Assembly (NCBI GenBank): GCA_008729055.1
Contig: SDUX01000006.1
Coordinates: forward strand, 1,621,501 to 1,685,500
From: Pyropia haitanensis
Lineage: Eukaryota; Rhodophyta; Bangiophyceae; Bangiales; Bangiaceae
Direction: 5' to 3'
DNA: 64,000 nucleotides
A model generated the notes under the pieces. That model searched no databases. It saw nothing but the letters and a program-made list of their open reading frames with translations, and was not told the origin of the DNA. Made by a program: the position numbers and the translations under genes. This document shows, one piece after another, positions 11,111-23,600 of the stretch (its first letter is position 1; every line of letters begins with the position of its first letter).

Positions 11111-12046
11111 GGGGGGAGGAGTATGGCGAGCGGCCACAGCACTAACGAACTTGCCCTGAGCATCATCCTCTCCTGTGCGGCGCGCCTCCCCCCGCCCGCG
11201 CGGCGCCCCATCCCCGGCCGTTGGGCGCCGTGCACCCCCCCGCGGCGCAATGTCGCGCCGCGTCCGCAGGGAGCAACCCCCCCCCCAGGCGGGATGGCAC
11301 GCCAAAGCTGTCCCCCAGCCACCGCGGCCCGACGCAGCTGCCCCGCCGTTCGTATGTACCCCCGTGCCACACCAAGACGGGCAGCCGCATGTGTGCAGCC
11401 CGCAACTCAGAGTCTGGATGCACACCGTATCCCTGGAGGACAGCTGCATGCCAAGTAGCCCGTCCATGGTGCGCTCGCAAATATCGCCGCCGCAGAGCGA
11501 CAACGTGGCGGGTCCCACGGAACCACGTGGGAGCCTGAGAGGCCACCCCATCCCCCCCCCCCCCTCCCCCACCCCCACCATGTGAAATTTCACAGGTTGA
11601 GGATAGATGCGGATTCCTGCCTCCCCCCCCCCTACCCCCTCTGCTTTTGCAGAGGACAGTGGCCACCGCCACAGTCGTCACGTGTCCCTGGGCCTCTTCG
11701 TCAGAAACAGAGCAACACATATTGGGCGCCACATCTGGCAGCTGTTCAGCTGTGATGAGGTCTGGAGGTGTAACGTTCGCATGCTCCCCTAGACAAACAC
11801 GAGCCCCCCCCCAGGTCGACTCGCAGGGACGGCGTGAGGGCCACCCTGCTCACGCTGGGCACGTAACATTTCATGAGCCCCCCATGGGCCCCCCGAGCCC
11901 CCGTGGAAACGCGCTATAAGTATCCCCCCCAAGCGGGCGCCCAGTAAATCCCCCCCCCATTTCTGCCCCGTAAATCCCCCCCCCCCCCCCCCCCCCAGAA
12001 CCCCCCCAGACGCACCCCCCTCCCCCCCCCAACACCCCTCAGAGCG
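11111..12046. other. Spacer with C runs before the right palindrome
   Basis: Partly unique sequence (11340-11900) followed by many C homopolymers, the longest about 23 C around 11975-11996. No supported gene. Confidence 0.4.
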
Positions 12047-12094
12047 ACCCACAACGGATTAGTAGCCCACCTACACGACGGATCCGTTGTGGGT
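12047..12094 (-). repeat. 48-bp imperfect palindrome, right copy
   Basis: Reverse complement of 4876-4923 with one mismatch. It lies about 200 bp upstream of the amino-acid transporter start codon, so it could also sit in that promoter. Confidence 0.85.
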
Positions 12095-12298
12095 CGTTTT
12101 CTTTGGAATACTACCTCCCGCGGCCGTTCTGGTGCTCATCACCAGACGGCTCGCCCGCCCCTCCGCCTCGTGCTGCGGTGGCGACCCGGGACGCGCGGCC
12201 GCCCCGCGGCGGTGGCGGCGGCGGGCGGCGGCGGCGGGCGGCGGCGGCGGCGGCGGCGGCGGGCGGCGGGCGGCGGGCGGCGGGCGGCGGGCGGCGGC

Positions 12299-12363
12299 AT
12301 GGCGGCAGGCGACGGCGCGCCGCCGTCGCGCGCAGCGGTGCGGGTGGGGGCGGCCGCCGCCGA

Positions 12364-12396
<33 letters not shown>

Positions 12397-12534
12397 GGCC
12401 GGCGGCGACCGGCAGCCGCTGCTGCCCGCCGACGGGCCCGCCGCGGGCGCGGCGCCGCCGCCGCCGCCCTGGCCGGCGGTGGCCACCGCGTCGGCGCGCG
12501 CCAGTGGCTGGGCGACGCCCCCCCGGCCGCCCGT

Positions 12535-12583
<49 letters not shown>

Positions 12584-14728
12584 GGCGGCGACGGCGGGGG
12601 TGGCGGCGGCGGCGTCGGCCGCCGCTCCCCGCCGCCGTCGCCCCCCCGCTCGTCGTGGGCGCCCCCCCGCTCGGGCTCTCCCTCCCCCCCCGCCACCCCC
12701 CCACCGGCGCCCCCCCCCCCCGCGGCCCGCAGCTGCTGACGCTGTTTGACCTGACCATGATTGGGGTGGGCGGCACGCTCGGCGCGGGCATCTTTGTGCT
12801 CGCCGGCGTGGCCGCGCGCGACGTGGCGGGCCCCGCCGTCGTGCTGTCGTTTGCCGCCGCCGCGGCGGCGTGCGTCGCGACGGGCCTCTCGTACGCCGAG
12901 ATGGCGTCGCGGACGGTGGCGGCGGGGCGGCCGGCGGGGGGGGCCTACACGTTTGCCGCCGCCACGCTCGGCGCGACGCCCGCCTTCCTCGTCGGCTGGG
13001 CGCTGAGCATTGAGTTTGGCGTCGCGTCCGCCGCGGTCGCCCGCGCCTGGGCCGCCTACGTGGCGACCGTGCTGCCGCTGCCGGCGTGGCTGGTGGGGGG
13101 GGGGGGGGGGGGGGTGTCCCCGCTCGCCGCTGCCCTCATCGCCGCCATTGTCGCGGTGACGGTGGGGGGGATGAAGGAGGCGGCGTGGCTGGTCAACGCG
13201 TCCGCGCTGCTGTACGCGGGCGTGGTCGTCGCGGTCGTCGCGGCGGGCGTGCCGCACGTGGACGCCGCCAACTACACGCCGTTTCTGCCGTACGGCTTTT
13301 CGGGCGCGCTCAGCGGCGCGGCGGTGTGCTTCTTTGCGTACATTGGCTTTGACGAGGTGGCCTCGTTTGCCGACGAGGCCGCCGCGCCCGCGCGGGACGT
13401 GCCGCGCGCCATCCTCGGCAGCCTGGCCATTGTGAGCGTCCTCTATGCCGCCTCCTCGGCGGTGCTCGTCGGCATGGTACCGTACGGCGCGCTCGACCGG
13501 ACCGCCCCCTTTGCGGCCGCCTTCCGCTACGTCGACGCCCCACGGCTGGGCGCCGCCGTCGCGGTCGCGACGGCGCTCGGCATGCAAAATACCGCGCTGA
13601 TGGGCTTTGCCGCGCAGCCGCGGGTGCTCGCCGCCATGGCCGCCGACGGCCTCCTGCCCGCCGCGCTGTCGCGGCGGCGGCCGACGACGGTCGGGTGCGG
13701 GGTGGTGGTCGCCGCGCTCGCGGCCGCCGTCGGCACGACGGGGCTCACCGACGCGGTGTCGGCGGCGACGCTGCTCGCGTTCCTCGCGACCAACGCGGCG
13801 CTGCTCGTCACGCGCGCGCGGGTGGCGGCGGGGGGGGGGGACGCGGGACGGGAGGGCGCCGCCGGAGAGGGCGGGGGAGGGGGGGGGTGGGGGGGGGCGC
13901 CCGCGTCGGACCGGCCCGCCACGGCGTACGGCCCGGCGCCGACCGACGGTCGCGTGCGGGGGCTGGTGCTGGCGCTGGCCGTTGCCACCGCCGCGGTGAC
14001 GGTGTGGTGGCCCATGGGGGGCGGGTGGGGGGGGGGAGACGACGCCGCCGCGGCTGCCACCGCGGCGGCCACCGCGGCGGCCACCGCCGCGGCCACCGCC
14101 GCTACCGCCGCCGCTGCCGCCACCGCCGCCGTGGCGGGCGCCGGTGCCACCGCGTCTGGCGCCACCGACGGCGCCGCCGCGGCAGCGGCGGTGGCCGCGT
14201 CACCGGCGCCGTCCCCGGCGGTGCGGCTGTTCCGCGGCGGGGCCTCTGCTGCGGCTGCCGTCAGAGCCGAGGTGGACGCCGCGGCGGCCGACGCGGCGGC
14301 CGGCGCCTCCCCCGCCGCGGCAGGGGCGGCGACCAGCGCGGCGGCCGCCGGTGCCGCCCCCACCCCCCTGCCGCCCACCGCTCCCCCCCCTCGGCATTCC
14401 ATCGCCGCGACCGCCGCGGCCGCGGCGGTCGTGGCGGCGCCCGCGGTGGCGCTCGCAACGACTGTCCGGTGGCGCCCCCTCCCCGGCGCCCCCCCCCCCC
14501 CTCCCGACGTCTTCCTCGTCCCCGCCGTCCCCGCCGTCCCCGCCGCCGCCGTCGTCTTCACCGTCGTGCTACTGGTGCGGCTGGGTGGCGCCGCGGCGGC
14601 GGCGGTGGCGGCTTGGCTGGCCGCCGGCCTGGGCCTCCACCTGTGGCTCTGTTGCCGCGGCGGCGGGTCGGCCGCGCCCGCCGAGGGGGGGGGGCGGCCG
14701 TCGCCTACGCGCCGGCCCCCGGCGACGA

Positions 14729-14759
<31 letters not shown>

Positions 14760-14793
14760 GTGGGGGGGGGGGGGGGGGGGTTGAGCGGCTGGG

Positions 14794-14824
<31 letters not shown>

Positions 14825-14967
14825 TGCTCGGCACCGCCTACGCCCTCGAGCTCCACTCCGAGTCGTCGGGCTCCTCGGGGGGGGGGGGGGGGGGGGGGAG
14901 CCCGCCGCGAACGCCGCCGCCGCCGCCCGCGGCGGGGCGACCGGACGCCGCGCGCGGCGGCGCGTGA
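12299..14967 (+). CDS. Cationic amino acid transporter-type permease (APC superfamily)
   Basis: Multi-pass membrane carrier for amino acids. The core, frame 1 from about 12730, opens with GVGGTLGAGIFVLAG (TM1 substrate loop) and continues through 14 or so hydrophobic segments, including FFAYIGFDEVASFADEA and MQNTALMGFAAQPRVLAAMA, which are typical of CAT/SLC7 proteins. The last helices (about 14507-14650) match the CAT C-terminal block. A long Ala-rich loop (about 14040-14400) separates it from the earlier helices. The N-terminus is best read in frame 2 from the ATG at 12299 (Gly-rich, QPLLPADG) and would join frame 1 if one C were missing from the C runs at 12690-12722. Frame 1 stops at 14784 inside G runs, yet the expected C-terminal YALELHSE is open at 14839-14862, ending at TGA 14965. 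Length errors in the 19-, 29- and 22-base G runs would explain this. The start is uncertain. Confidence 0.8.
14762..14898. repeat. Cluster of long G homopolymers at transporter 3' end
   Basis: Runs of about 19 G (14762-14780), 29 G (14796-14824) and 22 G (14877-14898) within 140 bp, inside what should be coding sequence. They would encode poly-Gly, and lengths read from them are unreliable. Confidence 0.8.
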
Positions 14968-17900
14968 CGCGCCGCGGCGGGCGGCGCTAGCAGCCTTAGT
15001 TATTTTTTCTTGCTGCCGCTCTGGGCGCGCGAGCGCCGCCCTCGCCCCTGCCAGCACCCCGGCGGGCGGCTGCCGCGGCGTGCCCCCCTACCGCGGCCGC
15101 CGCCGCCGCCCGCCTTGCATTGTGGCGGCGCGTGTCCCGCGCGCCCGTGAGCGCGGGCGGCCGCCGGGGGGGCCCACCGCGCGGCCGGCGCGCGCCGGCT
15201 CTGGCAAACCCCGCCTCCCCCGCTCTCCGCCCTCGTTACGCAGTGCCACCCTCCCCCTCCGCACCCGCCGGGCCTCAGCCTCCCGTCGCTCTCGGCTGTG
15301 GCGGATCCGCCCCCCCTCTCGACCACGGCCGCGGCGGACGTCACGCGCGGGCCGGCGGCCGCCGTCAACACTACTAAATACTCAGATCTATCCGACTGGC
15401 TGGCTGCCTACGCCCACGCGGTGCATATTGGCAGACAACAAATGATACGGCCTTGTCGGTCGTACTTTCTACTCTATTCAATCTGTCACGACGCCCTCAC
15501 AGGCCTCTGAGATTTCTGTTACGCTACATACGTGAGCGTTGTTGCTCAGAACAGCACTGGGAACGCTTCACCTGGCTCCAACAATGCTCATACAGAGCTT
15601 CGCCTGAGAGCCGGCAGACGACGTGCAATCCACGTGCCCCCCCCACCCACGCACTCAAAATGCATGCTGGCAGCGGCCAGGGCTCGCTGCCAGCTGCGCT
15701 GCGAGCCTGGCACTGTCCCGACAGCCTCCCAGGCGTGGCCAGAAGACTGCCTGCCGTCCGCGGCGCCTGGCTGGCAGGCCCGCCCCCTCCAGGGACGTAC
15801 ACCCACGGGTACCTACGCGACGCCGCAGCCCAGACCACCTGTTCAGAGGGAGCCCCGCTGCGTCCAGGCGATCGTGCGAGGCCTTTCCTCTTGCCTGTCG
15901 ATCTTTGTGACCGCCGGCCAGAAGCTTGTGGCCAGTGGGGTGAGTTGCTGAGCAGGGGGCGCTAGGAGGGGTGGCTGACAGACCCCCACGGCCGTGCAGA
16001 CGCTCGCTTCTCGGCACAACACGGCCGAGCGGCACGGCTGAGGACCGCAGCTGTGGCGACTGCGTCGCTGCCCTCGCAGCGCAGTGCCTGCGAAAGCGGG
16101 ACCACGGATTTCTTGCATTTCTGGTGTAATCCGAGGATGCGAGAAAATGTGACCCCCGCTCATCGCATGTTCAAGCCACTTATATTGTGTGTTTTTGTGT
16201 CTGAAATCGCCGTCTGGCCCAATGGATCCCACACCTGCACGTCCCCGCAACATCCGCTCGCTATAGGACGCACAGTGGCACCCACAGCGCGGGACTTGCC
16301 CGCATTCAAACCCCACCGCCTGTCGCCAAGATCGACCAGGCGCCGTGACAGAAATTTCCTCCGCCGTTATATCCGCTGTCGCCCGCCGTTCGCGCGTATT
16401 CCTCGCGCCGCTCAGCGCGCCACGTCACGCGTGCGCCGTGGCGTCACAACGGATCCTCCTGTGCCTCTGTATCGTTTAATTTTTGCCTATCGTACTCTGA
16501 TTTTAGTTATTGTACTCTGTCTTGGACTGTGATTGGCTGATAGCGAAGCGCCGCCACCACCTCGAGTCGGGGAGGGGTGTGAGGGGGGATGGAAGGCCCG
16601 CGAGGCGGGCAAGGCCCGCGAGGCTGTGAGGCACGTGCGCACGTGCGTGCCATGGCAAGACGAAGCTGCAAAACTCCCGAGCCCGCACAACCGCCCCCCC
16701 CCTCCCCCTCCCCGCGGTGTAGGCTGTCAACGCGTCCCGTGGAGAGACCAACTGTTGGGGTATGACACTGACCCGACGGTCGACGACAACTACCCAAGCG
16801 GCATCGAGTCGCAGCCGCACACGGCGACAGACGTGCCGCGGTGGCACCGGCGGCGGCGGCCGCCGCGGCGACGGGGGCTGCTTCAGCGAGCATCCGGCCG
16901 GCGGAGGGGAGCGCACAGCTCTCCCGCTGGGGTGCCGTGGCCACCCCGAGATCCAGGCCCGCCTACCCCTCCTCTCCACGGTGCTTCCCGCCGCCCCCGT
17001 GCCTGTCTTCCCCCCTCCCCCCCCCTCCCCACGCCCAACTCGCCACCACTTCTGCCAGTAGGTGCCAGACGGCGCGGCGGTGCCGCGCGCCGCGGTGGCA
17101 CGAGCCCCCCATCGGAATCAGACCCACTAGGTGCGTGGGTCCAACGGACGGGTGCGGGACGCGCGTCACGCCGCGAATGGGTGCATGGGGAGCGGGGGGA
17201 GGGGGGCGGTGACAGCCGCTGTTCCCCAATTGCCCGCCCGGCCGCCCGCCCCGCGCGTCGCCCCTTGTCTGACGGGTGAGGTTGATAGGGCTGTCGGGGT
17301 TGTATCGGACGACCCTCCCAGGAAGCCTGGATGAACTTGGCCGTCCTGGTAGTAGCGGCAGGCAGGTGCACAGGTGGATTGGAGGGCCGAGGGGGGCAGG
17401 TGCATGGGTGGATTGGAGGGCCGAGGGGGGGGAAGGACGGGCTCGCTCTCGAGTGCCACCACCAGGAGCGACCCAGATCCGTGGGCCAAAAAGGCGGGGC
17501 GCCCGGCGCCCCAGAGCCCCCGACCGTCGCACCCGCCACCACCCCCTCTGGCGCCGTCGCAGGGGTCGGGGGGGTGAGGGCCCCGTCGGGTCTTCACGCA
17601 GCGGCGGTGTACCTGTCCTCCCCCCCCCCCCCCCCCTGCCTTGCGCCGCGGGCATTTCCGAGTATTGGCCAGAGGGGGTACGCAAGCAGCCAACCCACGC
17701 ACCCGACCGACCAGCGCCGCCCCCCCCCACGCCGCCGTGCCCCGCCCCGCTGCCCATCCACCTGGCTGGCTGGCCGCCCACCCCCCCAACGGCAGCTCTA
17801 CTGCCAGGGTGGGGCGCCGGCAGCCAGGCGCACCCGCCGGTCAGCTGGTCTCCGGCGACCGCCACGGCCCGACCCCCCCCCCCCCCGCTACCATGACGGG

Positions 17901-19015
17901 AGTGACAGCACGTCGGCCCGTCGGCCCTGCGCGCCTGCCGCCCCTCGCCGCTCCGTCCAGAGCGCCACGCCTCCCCCGCCGCCGCCCGGCGCGCCCGACC
18001 GGCCGACGCTGCTCGCGCCGCCCGCCTGTGTGCCGTACCCCCTGGCGCCCCCCCCCCTCCCCGTCTCCCCGACCCCACCCTGCCTCACCGGGGCATCAAT
18101 CACCGGCACGTGGCACGGAGCGCCTGCCAGCCGCCGCGCCGACCACCCGCCCGCCCGCCCGCCCGCCCGCCCGCCCACCCTGGAAACGCCATTTGGGATG
18201 GGGGCTGACGGGCGACGCCGCCCTGCTGCAAGTCCATGGCCGGAGGGGGGACGGCCGTGGCCGCCGCCGCCCGCCCGAAGCCGCGCGCGCGCCCGCGCGC
18301 GCGTGGCGGCGGCGACCTCCGTGACCGCCGCTGCAGCGACAATGGCCACGGGGTGGAGTGCCACACCCACCCACGCAGCTGCCCCTGCCACCGCGGTCTG
18401 CGCTGCTGCCGTCTCCAGCCGCCCGCCGTGGCTGCTGCAGGGGGGGGAGGGCGCGCGTGCAGGCACCCGCCCCCCCCGCCCCCCCTCTGGAACGCGTGAT
18501 CCGCCGCCCCTCAGGTGCCCCCGAACGTCGTCCCCCCTCCGCTTGGGGCGGTGCACTGCCGTCGCCGGCTGTCGCGCTCTTGAGGAGGGCAGACAGACCG
18601 CGGCATGGTCGCAGGGGTGGACCCACGGACGACCCGCCACTGCTCCTCCCCGTCGCCGACCCCGCCTGCGAGCACCGTTTTCGCCACGTTCCGCCGTGCA
18701 CGCGCTCCTTCCCCACGCGCCTCACCCAACCCGCCCCCGCCCTTCCCCCCGCCCGTTCCCGCCGTCGTGGCCGGCGCGCCGCCGGCGGGGGCGAGCCCCT
18801 TCCTCCTTTGTTCCTTCCACCTTTCTCCCGCCCTCTGATCTTTCCCTCTATCTTCCTTTGGCGGCTCCCTAAGCGGCGGCCCCCCCGTGGTGGACCTTCC
18901 TCGCAGCCCCTGCCCTTGACGGCGGCGCCAACGGCCGCCACGGGCGGCGGTTTACAAGCGGGCGCCGACGGGCGCACTCCCCCGCCGCGGCGCCCTTGGG
19001 CATTCCCGCGGCTTC
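14968..19015. other. 4-kb gene-free spacer between transporter and cyclin
   Basis: The first part (15370-16530) is of mixed composition with many short ORFs, none recognised. 16530-18950 is C-rich with Pro/Arg shadow ORFs. Small repeats include a 38-39-bp direct duplication (about 17362-17440) and a CCCG repeat (about 18142-18176). A 12-base match to the palindrome core (CACAACGGATCC) lies at about 16446-16457. Confidence 0.4.
17362..17440 (+). repeat. Direct duplication of a 38-39-bp unit
   Basis: GGCAGGTGCA(C/T)(A/G)GGTGGATTGGAGGGCCGAGG occurs twice head to tail. It is non-coding as far as can be seen. Confidence 0.7.
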
Positions 19016-20619
19016 ATGGCGGCCATGGCGAGCGCGTGCTCGTGGCTCAAGCCGTGGGCGGCGTTTGGGGGAGGTGGGGGTGGCGGCAGTACCGGAACCG
19101 GTACCGGCAGCGGCAGCAGCGGCGCCAGTGGTGGTGGCGGTGGCGGGTGTAATGGCGGTGGCGGCGGCGGCCGCGCCGGTGCTGCTAGCCGCCGCTCGTC
19201 GGCGGCGGCCGCGGCCATGGCGGCGGCGGGTGGTGTGGATGGGGCTGCCGCGTTGCCGCCCGCGCCGCCCCCCGTGTCGCGCATGGACGCGGGGGAGCCG
19301 CCCGCTGCGGTCGGCCGCCGGCGGCGGGGTGCCGCCGGCGGTGGGGTGCCGATGGCTGGAATGGTGGTGCCCGCCGGTGACGCCGTTGTGGAGGTGGACG
19401 CGGCGGCCGCCGTCGCCGCGCCGCGGCGGGTGGGGCGGGAGCGCAAGCGCCGCGCCGCAGACGGCGGCGGCATCGGCGTCGGCGGTGGTGCAACCGCGCG
19501 GCCGCCCCTGTTGGGTGGCCGCGGGCGGCCACCCCTTGTGCCGTACACGGCCGCTGCGGATGGGCTGGCCGACACGGACGTCGCCGACGGCGCGTCCATG
19601 TGCACACCGTCAACGTCCCCCGAAGAAGGCGAGGTTGGCGCCACCACAACGCGCCGCACCCGCGGCGTGCCCCGCCACGCACACGCCGACGCCACCGCCT
19701 CGGGCGCGGAGGTGGGCGACGCGGCGCCGCGCCCGAGCGGCCGGACCGCGGCCGCGCCTGCGTCGGTCCGCCGCCGCCGCCGCACGCTCCGCGAGGACGA
19801 GACGGGCGCGGTCGTGTCGGCGGTCCTCGCCGCGACGGCGGACGCGGCCGCATCGCGGGTTGGCGGCGGCGGCGGGGTCATCTCGCCGGTTGAGTCGGAC
19901 GAGGATGTCGAGTGGGGGGGGGCGTCGTCGGGCGGAGGTGCCGACGGCGGCGGCAACGGCGGTGCGCCCGTCACGCCGCGGTGGGCCTCACGGCGTAGGC
20001 GTACGCCCTCGGCGTCGTGGACGACGCCCCCCGGGGGTGGTCGCGCTGGGGCTCCCCGCGCCGCCACCCCGTCGTCGGCCGTGTCCATGTCGCCCGCGTC
20101 CATGTCTCCCGTGTCGTGGGCCGGGGTGGGGACCCCCCCCCCCCTCCTCCCCCCCCGCCCCCCCTGGACCTGCCCACGTACGCTGAGGACATTTCCGTCT
20201 TTTTCTCCGTCACCCCCCCCTCGGTCGGCACCGCCGCGTACATTGGACACGTGCTCACGCACGCGCGCGCGAGCGCCGGCGTGGCCATTGCCGCGGTCGC
20301 GCTGCTGGACCGCGCGGCGGCGGCCGACGGGCGGCTGGGCCTGCACCCGCTCAACGTGCACCGGCTGGTAACGACGGCGGTGGTGGTGGCGGCCAAGGTG
20401 GTCGACGAGCGCACCTACCCGCTTGCGCACTTTGCGCGGGTGGGCGGGTTTGGGGGGGTGGCCGAGCTTGCCCGCTGCGAGCGGGTGTTGCTCGACACTC
20501 TGGGCTGGCGGCTAGTTGTGACGCGCCGCGAGTACGAGGCGGTGGTGGGGCGGGTGGTGTCGCGCTACTGGGCGCTCGAGCCGCCGCCGGTGGCGGCCGC
20601 GGCCGAGGGGACGTGCTGA
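19016..20619 (+). CDS. PHO80/P-type cyclin with long disordered N-terminus
   Basis: Regulatory partner of a cyclin-dependent kinase, by family analogy of the Pho85/CDK5 type. The cyclin box lies in the last 150 residues (about 20168-20560): LDLPTYAEDI, AYIGHVLTHA, LNVHRLVTTAVVVAAKVVDE, FARVGGFGGVAELARCER and LLDTLGWRLVV follow the PHO80 pattern closely, including the KVGG/RVGG element. The roughly 370 residues before it are Gly/Ala-rich and disordered, with basic clusters (RERKRRAADG, RRRRRTLRED) that could act as nuclear signals. The N-terminal part is in frame 2 and the box in frame 1. The switch falls in the C runs at 20133-20164, where one missing C would give a single 530-residue frame. 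The ATG at 19016 is the first in the frame; a second at 19025 is equally possible. Confidence 0.82.
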
Positions 20620-23600
20620 ACAGATGAGGAGCGCGGTGGCGGGCGCGCGTGACTGACTTGAAACTGATTTGGTGGAGGGGGAAGGAAGGAGAGGGCCGCG
20701 GGCATGTACAGCAGCAACCGGGGTTGGACGGGCGGCGGGACAGCCCCGCGCGACCACAGCCTACTGGGCTTGGCCGCCGCGGCGGTGTGGGGGTGTGTAG
20801 TAATGGTGATGGTGGCAGACGACTGTTCGGGTGGAGTGAGCGGGCTATTGTGTGTCTCACAAAAAGTGGACCCGAATGCATCCGTGGGGGGATGGGGGAT
20901 GGCGCTCTTCTTTGACGCGCCACGCCGCCACCGCTCGACTCCCGTGGCTGCCGACATCTGCCCGTGATGGGTGTACTGGGGCTCGCTTTTGTTATGGACG
21001 CTACACGCCTGCCCCCGTTCCCCTCGCCGATGAAGTACGTTGGATACCCCCCGCAGACGTGCAGACAGGGACACCGCCACACAGCGCTGGTGGGAACCGC
21101 TGTTGCCAGCATCACAACCGCAGAGTCCTTTGCTGTTGCAGCATGCGGTTCGACAGGCCCACCACTTTCCCTCCCCTCCCGCACTGGCGCGCTATCCCCT
21201 TCTACACCCCAGCCCAGGTCGGCTCCCGTTCGCCCTCCACTCTAGCCCGTCTCATTGTGTTGGCGTAGAAGCGCGCGGGTCACTTTGCACACGCTCCCCC
21301 CCTCCCATCCCACCACCGTACGCCACGGGGAACACGCCGCGGCCACGCGCGGGGGGGATACCGCCGAAGGGCCTACTACCATGTCTACACCAACGGCGGA
21401 CAGCCTGGTAGCGCGGGGGGGGAAGGTGCAGCACACCTCGCCTGCGGCCAAGACGCATGACTGCACGCCCCGGCCAACGTCTTTCCGGGTCACCCGCCAT
21501 CTACGGGCAGACCCCTCGACCCCGTGACGGCGGTGACGAACGGCGCGCGTGGGCGGGGGGGGGGGGGGCACGCGCGGCGGCACCGCCGGCGCGCTCCCCC
21601 GCCGACGCTGTGGCCCGCCGAGGTCCCCCTCCTCCTTGACGCCGGCCTCAATTCCCGCCCCCCTTCCCTTTTTTCATGCCCTGCACCCCCCGCGGGCCCC
21701 CTTCCCCCCCCCCCGCTACGCCACTGCGTCGCCAATCGAGACGGGGACGGCGGCCGCCGTCCTTGCCAAGGGGGGGTACGCGGGGAGGGGTGATGACCAC
21801 CCCACCGGCTCGGTGGTACTGGCTGCTGGCCCGACGGGACACAGAGGACAGAGTGGCCAGGCGGGTCGGGCGGACGGCTGGCAGGCGGGCGGCCAGGCCC
21901 GTCCGCGGGCGGTCAGGCGTCTCAGCAGGCGGTCGGGCGGGCGGGCGGGCGGGGGGGCGGGCGGGCGGGCAAGCGGACAACCTGGCGGGGCGGGCCGCGT
22001 CACTGGGAGGCGCGGCCCGGCTGGCTGCCGCGGGGCGTCACGCGCCCATGGCGAAGCAGGGCGCCGACGGGTGGGGCGGTCACGACAGCCCCCACCCCGG
22101 CTCGGGGCCGCCGGCGTTTCCCCCGGGGGACCACCGAGGCGTGCGCGGGTGGGTGCCCGCGCCGCCGCCGCGGCCCGTGGCGGCGGCGACAGCAGCGGCG
22201 GGCGGTAGCAGGCGACGGTGACAGCGGCAGCGGGCGGTAGGCGGCGGCGGCGGCGGTGGCGGCGGTGGCGGCGGTGGCGGCGGTGGCGGTGGTGGCGGTG
22301 GTGGCAACGGTGGCGGGGGTGGCGGTAGCGGAGACGATGGCTGTGGGGGCGGAGGTATATGCGCCGCGGCGGTGGCGGTGACAGTTTTGCGGTGGTGGTG
22401 GCGTCGCTGTCGTACCCGACCGGGCCGCGGGGCGGAGCTCGGCAACTGTGAATAATATTATGCGTGTGCGTGAAGGTTGCCGCCCAGTCGGCATGGCCAA
22501 GGCCGGTTGAGAGGGGGGTTTTGAGCGACCCTCTGGGCGCGGGGCGCCGGGCAAGCACCCTTTCTTGCCTAGGGAGATACTGATACATGGTGACGGATAC
22601 CGCCCCAGTATGTGCGAGTCAAAGCAAATCGAATCGAATGTCTAACAGCAGCGGCGCTGGCAAGGGTGTGGGGCATCTCGTGACAGCCAGACTGACGCCG
22701 CGGCTGTGCCGCGCGCCGGGGGCAGTGGAGAGATCCACCCGCGGGGGGGACAACCGTGGAAGCGCCGGGAGCCGAGCCCCCCCACCTGTAGCGAGGCGCC
22801 GCGGAAGGTGCGCCTGCGGCTGCTTACACAGTCGCCGACAGACTAGCGGAGGGGATCAGTCGATCGGAACGGTCGTCCATGCGCAGACCGCCGACTTGAT
22901 CCCAATCGCCTGATCAATTGGGGCGCTCGATCCCACGCTGCGATCCGCGGCGTCGTCGTCGCCGTCGCCATCGCCGTCACCCGCCGCAGCACTTTGATGT
23001 TCCCAAACACGCGGTCTTCGTCGTGGCGGACTGCGTCACTGTGTTCCCATGACCTGCACCACGATGTCTCTCCGGTTGGTGGAGCGCTTGTAGCGCGGGA
23101 CGCACGTGCCGCCACGTGTGCGGTGGCCTCTACCAACATGAAGACGGCGCGCCGCCATTGACATTTGTTGGCCGTGCCCACCACCCACCTGCTGCCGTTA
23201 TTGGGATCCGAAGGCGCCCTTCCCCTCCCCCCTGAGGCCTGTCACCCCCTGGCTGACCAGCCTCTATTGTTGCGTCGCCCCCCGCACCTGCCCAAGAGGT
23301 ATGTGATGACCTGTGCTGAGTGTCGGGTGAAGGCCCACTCCTTTGTCCCGCCCTTTCCTCGCTATCGTGCCCGTGCGCGCTCCGACGAGTGCCGTGACGA
23401 CATGCTCTAATCAAGCATCAACCTTGGCGTACGCTCTCACCAAGGGCCAGGACGACCATTGAGGCTAATACCCTCTCACCAACCTAAGACTGAGCACTCT
23501 TTGGCGCGTCCACGTGACTGGCTTTGCCTACAACGCCCCCGCGCCCTGGCCCCCTGACAGGGGGGGATGGGGCAGGGGGGGTGTGGGGCGTAAGGCGGCA

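Noticed and set aside
12139..14834. Minus-strand ORFs opposite the transporter gene
   Set aside because: Composition shadows (His/Arg/Gly or Pro/Ala-rich); the plus strand encodes conserved transmembrane segments.
16446..16457. Third copy of the 48-bp palindrome near 16.4 kb
   Set aside because: Only 12 bases match and the other half of the palindrome is missing, so it is not counted as a copy.
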